Shown: positions 48,695 to 58,667 of the stretch, in pieces
Position numbering within the stretch: position 1 is the first letter of the stretch
Layout of the letters: each line of letters starts with the position of its first letter
DNA from: Hortaea werneckii
Lineage: Eukaryota; Ascomycota; Dothideomycetes; Mycosphaerellales; Teratosphaeriaceae
DNA: 64,000 nt
Direction of reading: 5' to 3'
Assembly (NCBI GenBank): GCA_037044905.1
Contig: JBAOKB010000040.1
Location: 1-64,000, forward strand
The notes under the pieces: model-generated
What the model saw: only the letters and a program-made list of their open reading frames with translations
Database searches by the model: none
Told to the model about the DNA's origin: nothing
Position numbers and translations under genes: made by a program

Positions 48695-49744
48695 CTAACA
48701 ATCCTGCGGCAACCCCAGCTCCCTGCACCTGTGGCTGCGCACGTACTGAATATCAGGCGAATTGTATACGCGCCAACCGCCGTATACCGCGGTCAAACCC
48801 AGACCCCAGAGGAAGCAAGCTCGCCACCAACCTACCTTCCTAGCCTCACCTACCCTCTCAGTCCGCGCGGTGGCTGCTTCGATCCTTGCCATCTCGGCCT
48901 CGGCGCGCCCGTGTTCGGCGTCCAATTGAAGGATACGCTGGCGGAGACGAAGCCGATCGACATTGGCGGTCAGGTCGTTCATTTGCTCTGTCATCTGCTG
49001 ACGCTGTTGGCGGAGGTTTTCGATCTCGGATGAGACCTGGTGCAGGCGAGAGGGGTTACCCAGAGGTGGGTCGCTGTCATCATGAGCACGGGACGCGGTG
49101 TGATGTCGATCTACTGCGCCTGAGACAGCTTGAACTTGTTGCGTTGCGGTCTCTGGCTGCTCGCGTTGAGGCAGCTTGCCCTTGTCCATGTGCAAACGAA
49201 GAGATGCCGTCTCGGAGCGAGAGTGATCCAGGTTCAACAGGCTCATGTTGCCGGTTGTTGGTGTGGGCGTCTCAGGCCTCTTGGATGCTGGAGCTGGAGT
49301 AGGTGAATTTGGGTCCGAATTCAGGAGCAAGTCGTCGTCAGGGTCGGGACTGGACTGTACCATTCCCGGAGCACTTGGTGTGCCAGGTTCTGGATCACTC
49401 CCTGGTGTAGTCGGACCGGGCGCTCGCTTTCTTCTTATTTGCAAAGTTCCAGGGGGAGAAGGGGGAGACTCAAGACGACGCGGGCGGCTTTGAGGCGATG
49501 GACTGGTCACCGTCTTCATTCCGTCTTGCCCCGCTGCTACAGGACGTCGCTGTGAAGCTGGAGGCGTGGCAAGCTGTAATTTTCTGACAGCAGGAGCCAG
49601 TCCGAGGATTGCCCTCTTGCCGTTCTGGGGAGTGCCCGTCGGTGGGTCTTGAATGGGAGTGCGATGAGCATGAGCCGCTTCGGAGTGTAGAAGAAGGCGT
49701 CCACAGATCTCGCAGTAGTCAAGTTGAGGATTTGTTGGCATCAT
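48695..49744 (-). CDS. coiled-coil membrane-anchored protein of unknown function
   Basis: Single-exon ORF of 349 residues starting with two ATGs. The N-terminus has a possible zinc-binding knot (Cys11, Cys14 and His25/His27). A long Pro/Ser-rich disordered stretch follows, then a coiled coil at about residues 235-300 rich in Gln, Glu and Arg (SSEIENLRQQRQQMTEQMND). One transmembrane helix lies near residues 305-325, just before a short Cys-containing tail. There is no N-terminal signal, so it would be tail-anchored-like with the N-terminus in the cytosol. I do not recognise the family. The ordered architecture argues for a real gene. Confidence 0.65.
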   Translation of the reverse strand: MMPTNPQLDYCEICGRLLLHSEAAHAHRTPIQDPPTGTPQNGKRAILGLAPAVRKLQLATPPASQRRPVAAGQDGMKTVTSPSPQSRPRRLESPPSPPGTLQIRRKRAPGPTTPGSDPEPGTPSAPGMVQSSPDPDDDLLLNSDPNSPTPAPASKRPETPTPTTGNMSLLNLDHSRSETASLRLHMDKGKLPQREQPETATQQVQAVSGAVDRHHTASRAHDDSDPPLGNPSRLHQVSSEIENLRQQRQQMTEQMNDLTANVDRLRLRQRILQLDAEHGRAEAEMARIEAATARTERVGEARKVGWWRACFLWGLGLTAVYGGWRVYNSPDIQYVRSHRCRELGLPQDC

Positions 49745-50259
49745 TCACTGAGTTCTTGCTCGCAGTTGCTTGGTCGGTATTGATGGTGAAGTTTGTTGAT
49801 TGTCTGCATGTCGAGAGGGGAGGCAGCGTCCGCCCTCTTATATCAGCAGGGCAAAAGTCCATGTGGTGAATTCTAAAGACAATGTGTCTCATGCATGGAA
49901 TGTCTCACAAGTGGCGAGCGTAACAGCCGCCTGGACAAAGCAAACTTTTGAGCTGTCTTGAGATGATAAGTAATTCACAAAGCGAACCATAGTGTATTCA
50001 CAGCACATTGTTTTACCTAGTGAATTGGCGTTCGTTGCGACAACGCTTGAACAGGCTCGCAGCCCCCTTCGGGTCTCTGTGAAAACACAAATGTTGCAGT
50101 ATCGACGGTAGTGACAAACTGTCCGAGACGGACGATAGACATTCTAAGGTTTGGTGCGTAAGACTGTGGGCGATCGGTTGTGCAACAGACCGGCGTTGTG
50201 TATTCGCTGCCAGGGAAGAGAAACATCATTCGGAGCGCTCAAACAATCCTGTATCGTTT
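49745..50259. other. intergenic region
   Basis: About 515 bp upstream of the coiled-coil protein gene and downstream of the monooxygenase gene. A 70-codon minus-strand ORF at 50017-50229 has no supporting feature. Nothing else is seen. Confidence 0.4.
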
Positions 50260-51701
50260 CTAGGCCTCAACAGCAACTTCCTCGCCGTTGCGGTGGCCGT
50301 TCGCGGTGCCATTTGCTTTCTCGGGAGTAGGTACATCATAATGCTGCTTAAAGTCGTACTCGATGCTCGAAATTTTCTTTTCAAACATTAGCGCCCTGAC
50401 AGGTCGAATTGTCAACGAAAGGTATTGCTACTCACGAGCAAGAAGTCTTTTAGAGCTTGCCTATCTTTATTGAGCTCTTGTATGATACCAAAGAACTTAT
50501 CCTCTTCTAGGACGGTCCACGGGTTCGACTTCCAAACCCGATTCAGATTCTTGACAGAACGGGCATCGACGTACTTCAGGAAAATGTCTCTTCTGACTTG
50601 AGCGTAGGTATCCAGGATCTTCTCGCTCGCCTTACCTTCGTAATAGCCAATAAAGCAGTCAGCTAGCCCATCAACATCCAGGCAAGCTGTCATGCATCCA
50701 TAGCCGCCTGCAGACCTACAATCAGCGATTTTAATGCCGGAATGTAACGGGAAAGACTTACCCATAGGATTACAGACATGCGCAGCATCCGCTGCAAGTA
50801 AGATCCTACCCACCTTGAATGAAGCAACGCAGCGGTTATGAATGTTGTAGAGATTAGTCTGCTCGATGCGGTACTGGTCCGGCTCCGGAGACCCTGGCAG
50901 CATGGCCTTCAAATGCCAGGGCCTGCGAGCAAGATATTCCTCGTCGGTCAAGCCGACAGCAGGATCGCCATAGGTAACTCGCCAGAGGCCTCCATGACCT
51001 CGCCGAGCGATCAAGCCCCAGTGCTCCGGGTCAACACAATAGTTGCCTCCATCCCAACCATGTTTTTCGAACCCATCATAGAAGACATTTTGTACTATGA
51101 ATCGACAATCCCACGTCTGACCTGGCCAATCTTTACCAAAAAGGCTGCGACGTACGGCTGAACTTGCACCGTCGCATCCAACCAGGTAGTCCGCATGTAT
51201 ACGCTCATGGCGCTTCTCTTCATCTTCCTTGCCGATATCAACATCAACCCAAGCCTTGTCTCTATCCTGCCCAGTCGCAGTGACCCGATGATTGAATCGA
51301 ATGTCAATCAATCCCTTCCCCTTCTCGGGATACATACAATGCCGGTACATGATCTGTATCATCTGACCCAGCTGCAACACTGTCATCCGATCCTCCTCAT
51401 CCTGCACTACGCTCATATCGATCTCGACTAGTTTCTCACCATCTGCGACTCTTCTCCAACATATAGCGGGGAACTTGGGGATTGAAGCCGCTCTGAAATC
51501 GGGAAGCAAGCCTGCTCGTCGGAATACACGGGTTGCTGGGACGCCATACTGAGTAGCTCGCAGGCGAGTGTCGAGCCATGGCCACGCTTCGAGCACGAGG
51601 GATGGTATGTCATGCTGCGCCAGGAAGAGCGCGAGTAGGAGACCAGACGGACCGGCGCCCACGATCAAGACTTTGCTGAATGGAGGCTTCTGTCCTGACA
51701 T
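50260..51701 (-). CDS. FAD-dependent aromatic-type monooxygenase
   Basis: Three-exon model complement(join(50260..50376,50436..50707,50762..51701)), about 442 residues, with introns of 59 and 54 bp. The first junction restores AHVCNPMGGYGCMTACLDVDG. The second replaces an early stop with KISSIEYDFKQHYDVPTPEK. FAD motifs are GAGPSG (residues 15-20), YLVGCDGASSAVRR (the DG motif) and GRILLAADAAH (the GD motif). These define the FAD_binding_3 (PHBH/TfdB-like) class, which hydroxylates phenolic or polyketide substrates with NAD(P)H and O2. There is no signal peptide. It diverges from the broken regulator gene about 600 bp away. No biosynthetic core enzyme lies nearby, so a cluster role is unsupported. 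Confidence 0.88.
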
Positions 51702-52312
51702 TTTGATGATAATGTGACAAGATTAGAATCGACTTACCGCGTGCATGTCATCTCCTATATTTATGATTATACAGCATGACCTGTAGTCTCATTGTCATGG
51801 CGGGGACTACATAACCTCCGAAGTCAGGTCAGCAGCTCGGAAGCTGGCTCGGCTGATGGAGCGGGACGGCAGTGGTCATTATTTGAACATCCATTTTGCC
51901 GGTCCATTCATCCGCTTGTCTTGTGGCAATAGACTCACGTTTCACTATTGCTTTCTTCTTAGGCCATATTGTAAAATGTCCCTACGACTATTGCATGTAA
52001 GGTGGGGTAAACTAATCCTCTGTTGGTCCAGGACGTATTCCTAACCTTATTGTTGCTTGGTGAGCTTCTTGAAACTTAGCAAGCCTCCTTATAGGCAACT
52101 AGGTATCGTTGGAGACAGCCTGGCATTGAGCCCGTTTCCAGACTAGCGGCCTTTTACACCACATCCAAATACCTCTCGACAACGGTTAATAAGGTACATG
52201 TACCCAAAGTACCCCTCGCACTGATGGCTTGCAGAATTTGCATGCCTCGCAAGTTGTGCTGTGCACCTCTCACAACCGGCGCCTCAAGTTCAACATGTAG
52301 TGAGCGGATTGA
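51702..52312. promoter_or_regulatory. divergent promoter region
   Basis: About 610 bp between the monooxygenase start and the start of the broken regulator gene. It presumably contains both promoters. No ORF or distinctive motif is recognised. Confidence 0.4.
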
Positions 52313-53946
52313 ATGGCGCTCTATACTCCTGCTGTTGCTGTAAGAGCCCCTAGGAGAGAAGTCGACAACATGCAAAAGCAAGTACCACTCACAAGACTCC
52401 CAACGTCGCCTACCGAAGATGAAAGTAGCAGCCAAGAAGCGCCACCTCAAGAGCAGCATCACGACGCCAACCGGAGACCCACACACATATCTAGTCGGCA
52501 GATCCGTCCGCATGCACGCAAGAAGACTCCTGTAAAACCAAAAACTGAGATAGCAAAACTCCCTCTCACTCGCACCGTCTCGCCAGTCTTTGGCGGACTG
52601 GCTACGAAGAGCTTCAGCCGCGGTAGCTCTGGCCTCCCTACTTACGTCGCCGACTACACCATGAATACGATCCTGCCCCGCATGCTCGTACATCCTACGA
52701 CTTCCTCGTCCGCATGGATGGAAGCCTACTGTCAAAACCCTCTCAGCTTCCACACCTTCAATTTCGCGTGCGCAGTGCATGCCGACCTTGCCCGAAATCA
52801 GATTGTCCGAACCCGGAGCCGGGAGGTCTTATTTCACAAGACCGTTGCTATCAGCTTACTGAATCGGATGCTGACGCACAAATTGAAGGACCTCGAGATC
52901 ATCTTGGTGTCTGTGCTACTCCTGGCAGGCAATGAATTAGATGAACGGAGTGTGAGCGGACTTGCGGCGGCAGATGTCCCCGGAATGCATTTTCAGCCGC
53001 ATATGCCGCTGTGCAGGTGGATCAACGTCTATGAACGTATGGAGGGGGAACCGGCCCACGGCGCTGCAATGGGCCTTTTAGTCTAGCAGCTTGGGGGGTT
53101 AAGCAAGATCACTATGCCCGGTCTTGCTGATGTAGTCGCTTTGTAAGTTGTCCTTTCTTCACTCTCCTGGGATCTGGATCATGTTCGCACGCCATGCGGC
53201 CTCTGATCATGTGGTGTCTTGATTTTAGCGCCGAATTGATGTGGGCGAGCCCGCGTCTAATCCGTCCTAACTTCACTTGCTTCTGGGACATGGACCCGAG
53301 TATCCTCCGTCATCACCGCATTCAGTCGTCTGAGCCTGGGATGCCGGCTCCGGGGCGAGGCTTCTTCACACGCATCCCAGGCGGACTTCCATCACGTGCG
53401 CTTACTGCGATGATTCGTCTGGCGACTATTGACCGCTACATGGCTGATTGTCGCTCGCGGCGTCTGGAGCCCGACGAAATGCAAAGTCTGATCGCCACTC
53501 GTAATGCGGTACAACACGCCTTGCTCTCACTTCCCACATGGGATGCTCTGAGGAATGAAGTTAAGACGTATGCACATAAGCAAGCATATGAGTGCTGCTT
53601 CCAAACTGCAGCACTGTATTCGAACGCCGTAATCATGGCATTTCCACCACATCTCGGTTGGCATGTCAACTTTGTCCACAATCTACGCTCTATCATTGGC
53701 CCTGCCCTCGCGGAAGGCTTGGGCGACAGCATGCACGACCTGCTCATCTGGAGTCTCAGCGTCGGAGCATTAGCCAGTTTCCGCACGCCAGAACGAAGCT
53801 TTTTCGAAGACTGCCTGAAGGAACTGTTGAGGCTGCGGCGCATCACATCGTGGCCGGAAGTACAAATTATACTTGAAGAGTTCCTATGGAGTGATGCTGC
53901 ATGTAGACATGGGGCGGCTGTGCTATGGGCCTCGATTCGGGAGTGA
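52313..53946 (+). pseudogene. fungal transcription-factor-domain gene interrupted by an in-frame stop
   Basis: Model exons 52313..53142 and 53229..53946, which join in phase 2 across an 86-bp intron (GTAAGT...TTTTAG) as VVALFAELMWASPRL. The product would be about 515 residues resembling the fungal-specific regulator domain found without a zinc cluster. It has a Lys/Arg/Ser-rich N-terminus, then helical segments such as PLSFHTFNFACAVHADLARN and CRWINVYERMEGEPAH. A TAG at 53084-53086 interrupts the conserved region, while the same frame continues after it as QLGGLSKITMPGLADVV up to the donor. The gene is therefore probably inactive, producing at most the 257-residue N-terminal part. A sequencing error or readthrough is possible but less likely. 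Confidence 0.72.
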
Positions 53947-55060
53947 TAATCATAAAGAGAGCTGGCTCTAGACACACTGTCGCTCCGAGCAATCTTAGCA
54001 TGTCTTATTATTGTGAGGCGGTCGAATTAACTACTAATATGCGGACTCACCCTGCGACAGTCAATCACAACCATCGCGCCACACTATTGCAAGTCTGGGC
54101 TTCTTGGAACTGTTATATATTTAATCATGCTTTACGCCAGGTCTATCACAATCACAACCGTCTGTCGTGTGGTGAGCAGTTGACCCACTACTCACCCTCA
54201 AACTGCCTGGCATCTGCGTTTTTGACAAGTAACATCACAGGTAGTACGGAGGTAGGGGGCACTCATGACTAGCAATAAGGACATTGTTCGTCCAAACCTT
54301 ATTCTACTGCCCCACTGAGAATCCGCGTTGTGGCTTTGGGCCGGGATTTACACACTAGCACAACGGCCCCAGACCCTGGACTTCGGAGAAGACTTGGGCA
54401 ACCAACTGCAACTGTGGCAAGCGCTGCAGATCACTTGGGTTGGTCTGACTTTGGGTTGTTTTCGTCACAACGGTTTTCCCCCTATTTACAACATGGCCTA
54501 CGACGATCAGTATCTACGCAAATAACTGCCGGAGTTGCACCTGAAGTTCTCACGTGGCCAGCATTCCTGCTAGTCCTACGGCAATTGGCCGTGTGGGACC
54601 GGACTGGCCAACCTTTCGCCGCAAATGGACGTTCCCTCAACTGTGACTGGCTGGTGTCCTGCTCAATGTCGTCGACCGGTTAGTTCCGGCCAGGTGGGTT
54701 TGGACGGAGCGTGCAAGACATGACTCTCTCTCTAAGACATCTCGCAATGGCTCTGTTCGCCGCAAATACCCGTTGTTTTCCCTTGATGGCACGGATGGGT
54801 CTCTCAGGGAGAGATGCTGGAGGGACAGTGGGGGAAAAGGGATGGAGGAAGCCGGACTCTCGACTACATCTATGGAAGTCGATCCCTCTGGTGCCAGACT
54901 TTTCCTTTCCTCAGCTCCATCTCCCATCCCAATCTTCAACGAGAGAGCCTCGCGTCCTTCCCCTCACCTTCTCCGTCTTCCTTCTTGCTTCGGCAAATAC
55001 ACGTTCTTTAACGCAACCAGTCATTCGTTTTAATACAACAAATCCTACCGGAAAGACATA
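53947..55060. other. 1.1-kb intergenic region upstream of the second repeat protein
   Basis: ORFs up to about 117 codons (54330-54683, 54711-55061) overlap in different frames and show no motif. The 300 bp before 55061 become pyrimidine-rich (CTTCCTTCTTGC-type words), which is common just upstream of strongly expressed fungal genes. A promoter and 5' leader are inferred. Confidence 0.4.
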
Positions 55061-56923
55061 ATGCAGCTCCTTGCGACGACTCTGGCTCTTGCCCTCGCGG
55101 CCAACGCCCTTCCTCTGCAGGATATCAACGGCGTCGATGCCACCACGGGCAACATCATCGACGACATCGACGTCGAGGGCGACGGAAATGTTAGCGGCGT
55201 CAACGCCAACGTGGGTGATGTCCTCTCGCACGTCGGCGTGGACAAGCGTGCACTGGAGGGAACCACGAACACGGTTTCCAACCTGGACATCGCCATCGAC
55301 CGCCTTCTCGGCAAGATGACCAAGCGCGATGGCGACGTGGAGGGCGTCGAGGCCGAGGCTGGAAAGGTCCTGAGCGAGATCAACCTCTTGCAGCGCGATG
55401 TCAAGGGCGTCGATGTCAAGCTTGGCGATGTTCTGAGCAAGGTCGACGCTATCAACAAGCGCGAGGGCAATGTGAACGGTGTCAATGCTGCGACCGGCGA
55501 TGTCCTCAGCAACATTGACGTTCTCGGTGGTGACGCTAAGGGGTCTGACGGCAGCTTGATCAACCTCAAGCGCGACGTCAGCGGTGTCAATGCTGATGCT
55601 GGGGATGTGCTCTCTCACATCAATGCCCTCGGCGGCTCCAAGGACTCCAGCGTTCTGGACCAAATTGTCAAGGCGCGTGATGTGAGTGGCGTCAACGCCA
55701 ATGCTGGTGATGTTCTCTCTCACATCAGCGCCCTCGGCGGCTCCGAGGATTCCAGCGTCTTGGACAAGATCGTGAAGGCGCGCGATGTGAGTGGCGTCAA
55801 CGCCGATGTGGGCGACATCCTGTCCCAGCTTGAACTGTTGAAGGGTGGTGAGGACTCCAGCGTCCTTAACAAGGTCGTGAAGGCCCGGGACGTCAACGGC
55901 GCCAACCTCAATGTGGGTGACATCCTTTCCCAGATCGACCTGCTCAAGGACGGCAAGAAGGAGTCTCGTCGTGACGTGAGCGGTGTCAACGCCGACGTTG
56001 GCGACATCCTCTCTCAGATCGACCTACTGAAGGGTAACAAGGAGGCCCGTGACATCAGCGGTGCTAACCTGGACATCGGCGACGTTCTCTCTCAGCTCGA
56101 CCTGCTGAACGACGACAAGAAGGTGTCTCGCCGCGACATCAGCGGCGCTAACCTTGACGTTGGCGACATCCTCTCCCAGATCGACCTGCTTAACAGCAAC
56201 AAGGAGACCCGTGACGTGAGCGGTGTCAACGCCAACGTAGGCGACATTCTTTCTCAGATCGACTTGCTCAAGGGCAACAAGAACGAGGCCCGCGACGTTA
56301 GCGGCGTCAACGCCGACTTGGGCGACATTCTTTCACAGATCGACCTGCTCAACAGCAAGAAGAACCAGGCTCGCGACATCAGCGGCGCCAACGCTAACAC
56401 CGGTGACGTCCTCTCGCAGCTCGACCTTCTTAACGGCGGCAACGGCGAGGAGGACTCTAGCGTTCTTGACAAGATTCTTAAGACCCGTGGTGTTGACGGC
56501 GCCAACGCCAACACTGGCGACGTCCTCTCCCAGATCGATATCCTTAACGGCGGCAGCAAGGAGGACTCCAGCGTGCTCGACAAGATCATCAAGACCCGTG
56601 ACATTAGCGGGGCCGACGCGAACACTGGCGACGTCCTCTCCCAGATCGACCTCTTGAACAGCAAGGGCGAGGAGGACTCCAGCGTACTCGACAAGATCAT
56701 CAAGACCCGTGATGTTAACGGCGCCAACGCCAACACCGGCGACGTGCTCTCTCAGATCGACCTCCTAAACAGCAAGGGCGAGGAGGACTCAAGCGTGCTC
56801 GACAAGGTCCTGAAGACCCGGGGACTCGACAACGTAGACGACCTGATCCCCACTCTCCTCGCCGGCGAAGCCACTATCACCGACGGCCTGGGTATCACCG
56901 GCCAGAGCCAGGAGGGCCAGTAG
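55061..56923 (+). CDS. secreted 18-unit repeat protein with basic inter-repeat sites (KEP-like)
   Basis: Single-exon gene, 620 residues, no intron. The signal peptide is MQLLATTLALALAANA. The mature protein is 18 units of the type DVSGVNADVGDILSQIDLL. They are separated by short linkers ending in a basic residue directly before Asp/Gly, most often KR, RR, AR or TR. Some linkers are long and contain EDSSVLDKIVKAR. Six junctions are true dibasic Kex2-type sites (DKR, TKR, NKR, LKR, SRR twice); the others have one Arg. There is no Cys, Trp, Tyr or Phe. The pattern resembles Kex2-processed repetitive proteins such as fungal repellents. Aromatic-free units argue against cyclised RiPP precursors. 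Each unit could form an amphipathic helix. Function is unknown. Confidence 0.85.
   Translation: MQLLATTLALALAANALPLQDINGVDATTGNIIDDIDVEGDGNVSGVNANVGDVLSHVGVDKRALEGTTNTVSNLDIAIDRLLGKMTKRDGDVEGVEAEAGKVLSEINLLQRDVKGVDVKLGDVLSKVDAINKREGNVNGVNAATGDVLSNIDVLGGDAKGSDGSLINLKRDVSGVNADAGDVLSHINALGGSKDSSVLDQIVKARDVSGVNANAGDVLSHISALGGSEDSSVLDKIVKARDVSGVNADVGDILSQLELLKGGEDSSVLNKVVKARDVNGANLNVGDILSQIDLLKDGKKESRRDVSGVNADVGDILSQIDLLKGNKEARDISGANLDIGDVLSQLDLLNDDKKVSRRDISGANLDVGDILSQIDLLNSNKETRDVSGVNANVGDILSQIDLLKGNKNEARDVSGVNADLGDILSQIDLLNSKKNQARDISGANANTGDVLSQLDLLNGGNGEEDSSVLDKILKTRGVDGANANTGDVLSQIDILNGGSKEDSSVLDKIIKTRDISGADANTGDVLSQIDLLNSKGEEDSSVLDKIIKTRDVNGANANTGDVLSQIDLLNSKGEEDSSVLDKVLKTRGLDNVDDLIPTLLAGEATITDGLGITGQSQEGQ
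55118..56820 (+). repeat. coding repeat array of the second secreted protein
   Basis: Eighteen copies of an about 18-residue core (G-V/A-N-A-N/D-x-G-D-V/I-L-S-x-I-D). Spacing is 26 residues in the middle units and 34-36 in units with the EDSSVLDKI linker. The first five copies are divergent. The last ten are close to one another, suggesting growth from the 3' side. Confidence 0.88.
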
Positions 56924-57298
56924 AGAGAGGAAAGGCGGAGCTAGCTCCATTCCTACCGCATTAGCATCTTTCGGTTGTTGCATTGTTTCTATATAATTTA
57001 GCGGGCATATTTTAACGGAGAAGAAGGTGAACAGGGCCAAACTTTCTCGGAGCTTAACTGGATATCCGACTTGGTGTTTTGTATATACAAGATAGATCTT
57101 GGAAAACCAATGATTGTTTTTGAACATACAAGGCGGAGGAGCTTTCTCTTACACACACCTACACACACCTATATACAAACAACTTACTCTTACTCACTCA
57201 CACACACACTCTCTCTTCCCTTCCCCCTCCAAGGTCTTATAGAGTGTATATAGCTGTTATAGCCGCTTTCCCACCCAGACACAGACTTATCAGCAAGA

Positions 57299-57502
57299 TA
57301 TGAGGCCGGACTGTCCTAGTTACTGCGTGCCTCATCCGCTAATGCCTAATTATTGTCTACCGGCAGTACTCCTTTACTACTCCCTCGGCCCTTTCGAAGA
57401 TATAAGGCCGGGCTGTCCTAGTTACTACGTGCCTTATCCGCCGACGCCTAATTACTGTCTATTGGCAGTGCTCCCTCGCTACTTTCTTAAGTCCCTAAGA
57501 TT
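57299..57502. repeat. 102-bp tandem duplication, diverged by transitions
   Basis: The segment beginning GGCCGGACTGTCCTAGTTAC near 57304 recurs 102 bp later as GGCCGGGCTGTCCTAGTTAC. The copies align without gaps for about 95 bp, and the differences I can list are nearly all transitions (TG/TA, CA/TA, C/T). Confidence 0.8.
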
Positions 57503-57720
57503 ATTTAGTTATACTTAGCGGGTTCTTATTCTCTTGGAGTAGTCTCGCTCGCTTTACTAGTAGCGCAGAGGAAGACGCCGTCCCTTTTAACTTGCGCTTC
57601 GCAGAGGGTCTCGCATAATATTGCTAGAAGCCGGATAACGCGAGGCCGGATAAGATATGCGGGTTAGGGGGAGCTGGAATAGGCGAAGAGTTTTTATATA
57701 GGAGACGTCTCGCTTATGTG

Positions 57721-58050
57721 TAGTCGGTAGGGTATAGCGTAAGTTAATCGGTGCGTGCAGGGGGTAGTAGAAAAGTGTAGTAGTTAGTAGGATATAGCGT
57801 AAGTTAATCGGTGCGTACAGGGGGTAGTATAAAAGTGTGGTAGTTAGCAGGGTATGCCGTCGGTTAGTCGGTGTAGGCAGAGGGTAGTAGAAAAGTGTAG
57901 TAGTTAGTAGGGTATAGCGTCGGTTAGTCGGTATAGGCAGAGGGTAGTAGAAAAGTATAGTAGTTAGCAGGGTGTAGCGTCGGTTAGTCGGTGTAGGCAG
58001 GGGGTAGTAGAGAGGTGTGGTGGTTGGCCGGGTGTGGCATTAGTTGGTCA
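57721..58050. repeat. 60-bp minisatellite, about 5.5 copies
   Basis: Units start at 57721, 57781, 57841, 57901, 57961 and a partial one at 58021, with an exact 60-bp period and no indels across five units. Each contains GGTATAGCGT-like, GTTAGTCGGT-like and GGGTAGTAGAAAAGTGTAG-like words. Differences are mostly G-to-A at TpG and C-to-T at CpA. Confidence 0.92.
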
Positions 58051-58210
58051 GTGTGCTTTTGTTGGCCACTGTTACATTTAATGCGGATCTCCACACATCT
58101 GTGTCTACTCTCCTTTCCGCCCCTCTAGGTAATGCCGAGTTAAACAACATCGCCATCGTTAATAGCATTTAGATTAGAAAAGAATGGATTAGATGATCCT
58201 CTAGGCCTTA

Positions 58211-58397
58211 GAAAATCGGCATCTCCGTCCCTCATAGTAGAAGTCGCATCCCCGTCTCCCCCTACAGGTGTGCGAGAAAACCGCTCCGGACGAAAGCAGG
58301 AGTTTTAGCATCCATCGTAAATCGGGGCATCTTTGTCCCGATCATGGCAAATCGCATCCCCGGTCTCCCGTACAGGTGCAGAAGAAAACGAACACTG
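58211..58397. repeat. diverged tandem duplication
   Basis: About 75 bp at 58211-58286 (AAATCGGCATCT... to CTACAGGTG...GAGAAAA) recurs at 58317-58397 (AAATCGGGGCATCT... to GTACAGGTGCAGAAGAAAA) with substitutions and small indels. It sits just outside the WBP1 gene 3' side. Confidence 0.65.
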
Positions 58398-58667
58398 CGG
58401 CGGGAGCGAAGTAGCGGCCCGTAAGCGCTCTCGGGGGAAAGTGAATGGAAGAAGCAGGTGGGGAAGAAGAAAACACAAACCAAGGAAAGAAAGGAAAGGG
58501 AGGGAGGAGATATCGATTCTCAATCCCAGATCATCTCAACTCTTCCTTTCTCAGACATTTCGAGGGGATAGAAAGCTTTTTTGATCGAAACTACACCCCC
58601 TAATCTCCAACCACAAATCTAACATCTCACTCCTTCCCATCTCTTCTCTCCCCAATCCCCATTCCTC

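Larger units (their letters stand above)
56924..58667. other. 1.7-kb non-coding, repeat-bearing region
   Basis: No gene is supported. From left to right it holds CA/CT-rich simple sequence (about 57150-57230), a 102-bp tandem duplication (57299-57502), a TA-rich stretch, a 60-bp minisatellite (57721-58050) and a diverged 106-bp-spaced duplication (58211-58397). Sequence texture differs from both flanking genes. Confidence 0.7.

Noticed and set aside
54911..56736. Long antisense ORFs opposite the 18-unit repeat protein
   Set aside because: These are repetitive shadows of the sense repeats. The sense frame has the signal peptide and stop.
55061..56923. Precursor of cyclic RiPPs of the ustiloxin/dikaritin type
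   Set aside because: The repeat units contain no Tyr, Trp or Phe for side-chain cyclisation, and no UstY-like (DUF3328) or tyrosinase gene lies nearby.
48695..56923. Secondary-metabolite gene cluster around the FAD monooxygenase
   Set aside because: No polyketide synthase, peptide synthetase, terpene cyclase or transporter is present. One oxygenase and one broken regulator are not enough.
57100..58100. Transposable element remnant
   Set aside because: No terminal inverted repeats, long terminal repeats, target-site duplication or transposase/integrase-like frame is visible, only tandem repeats.
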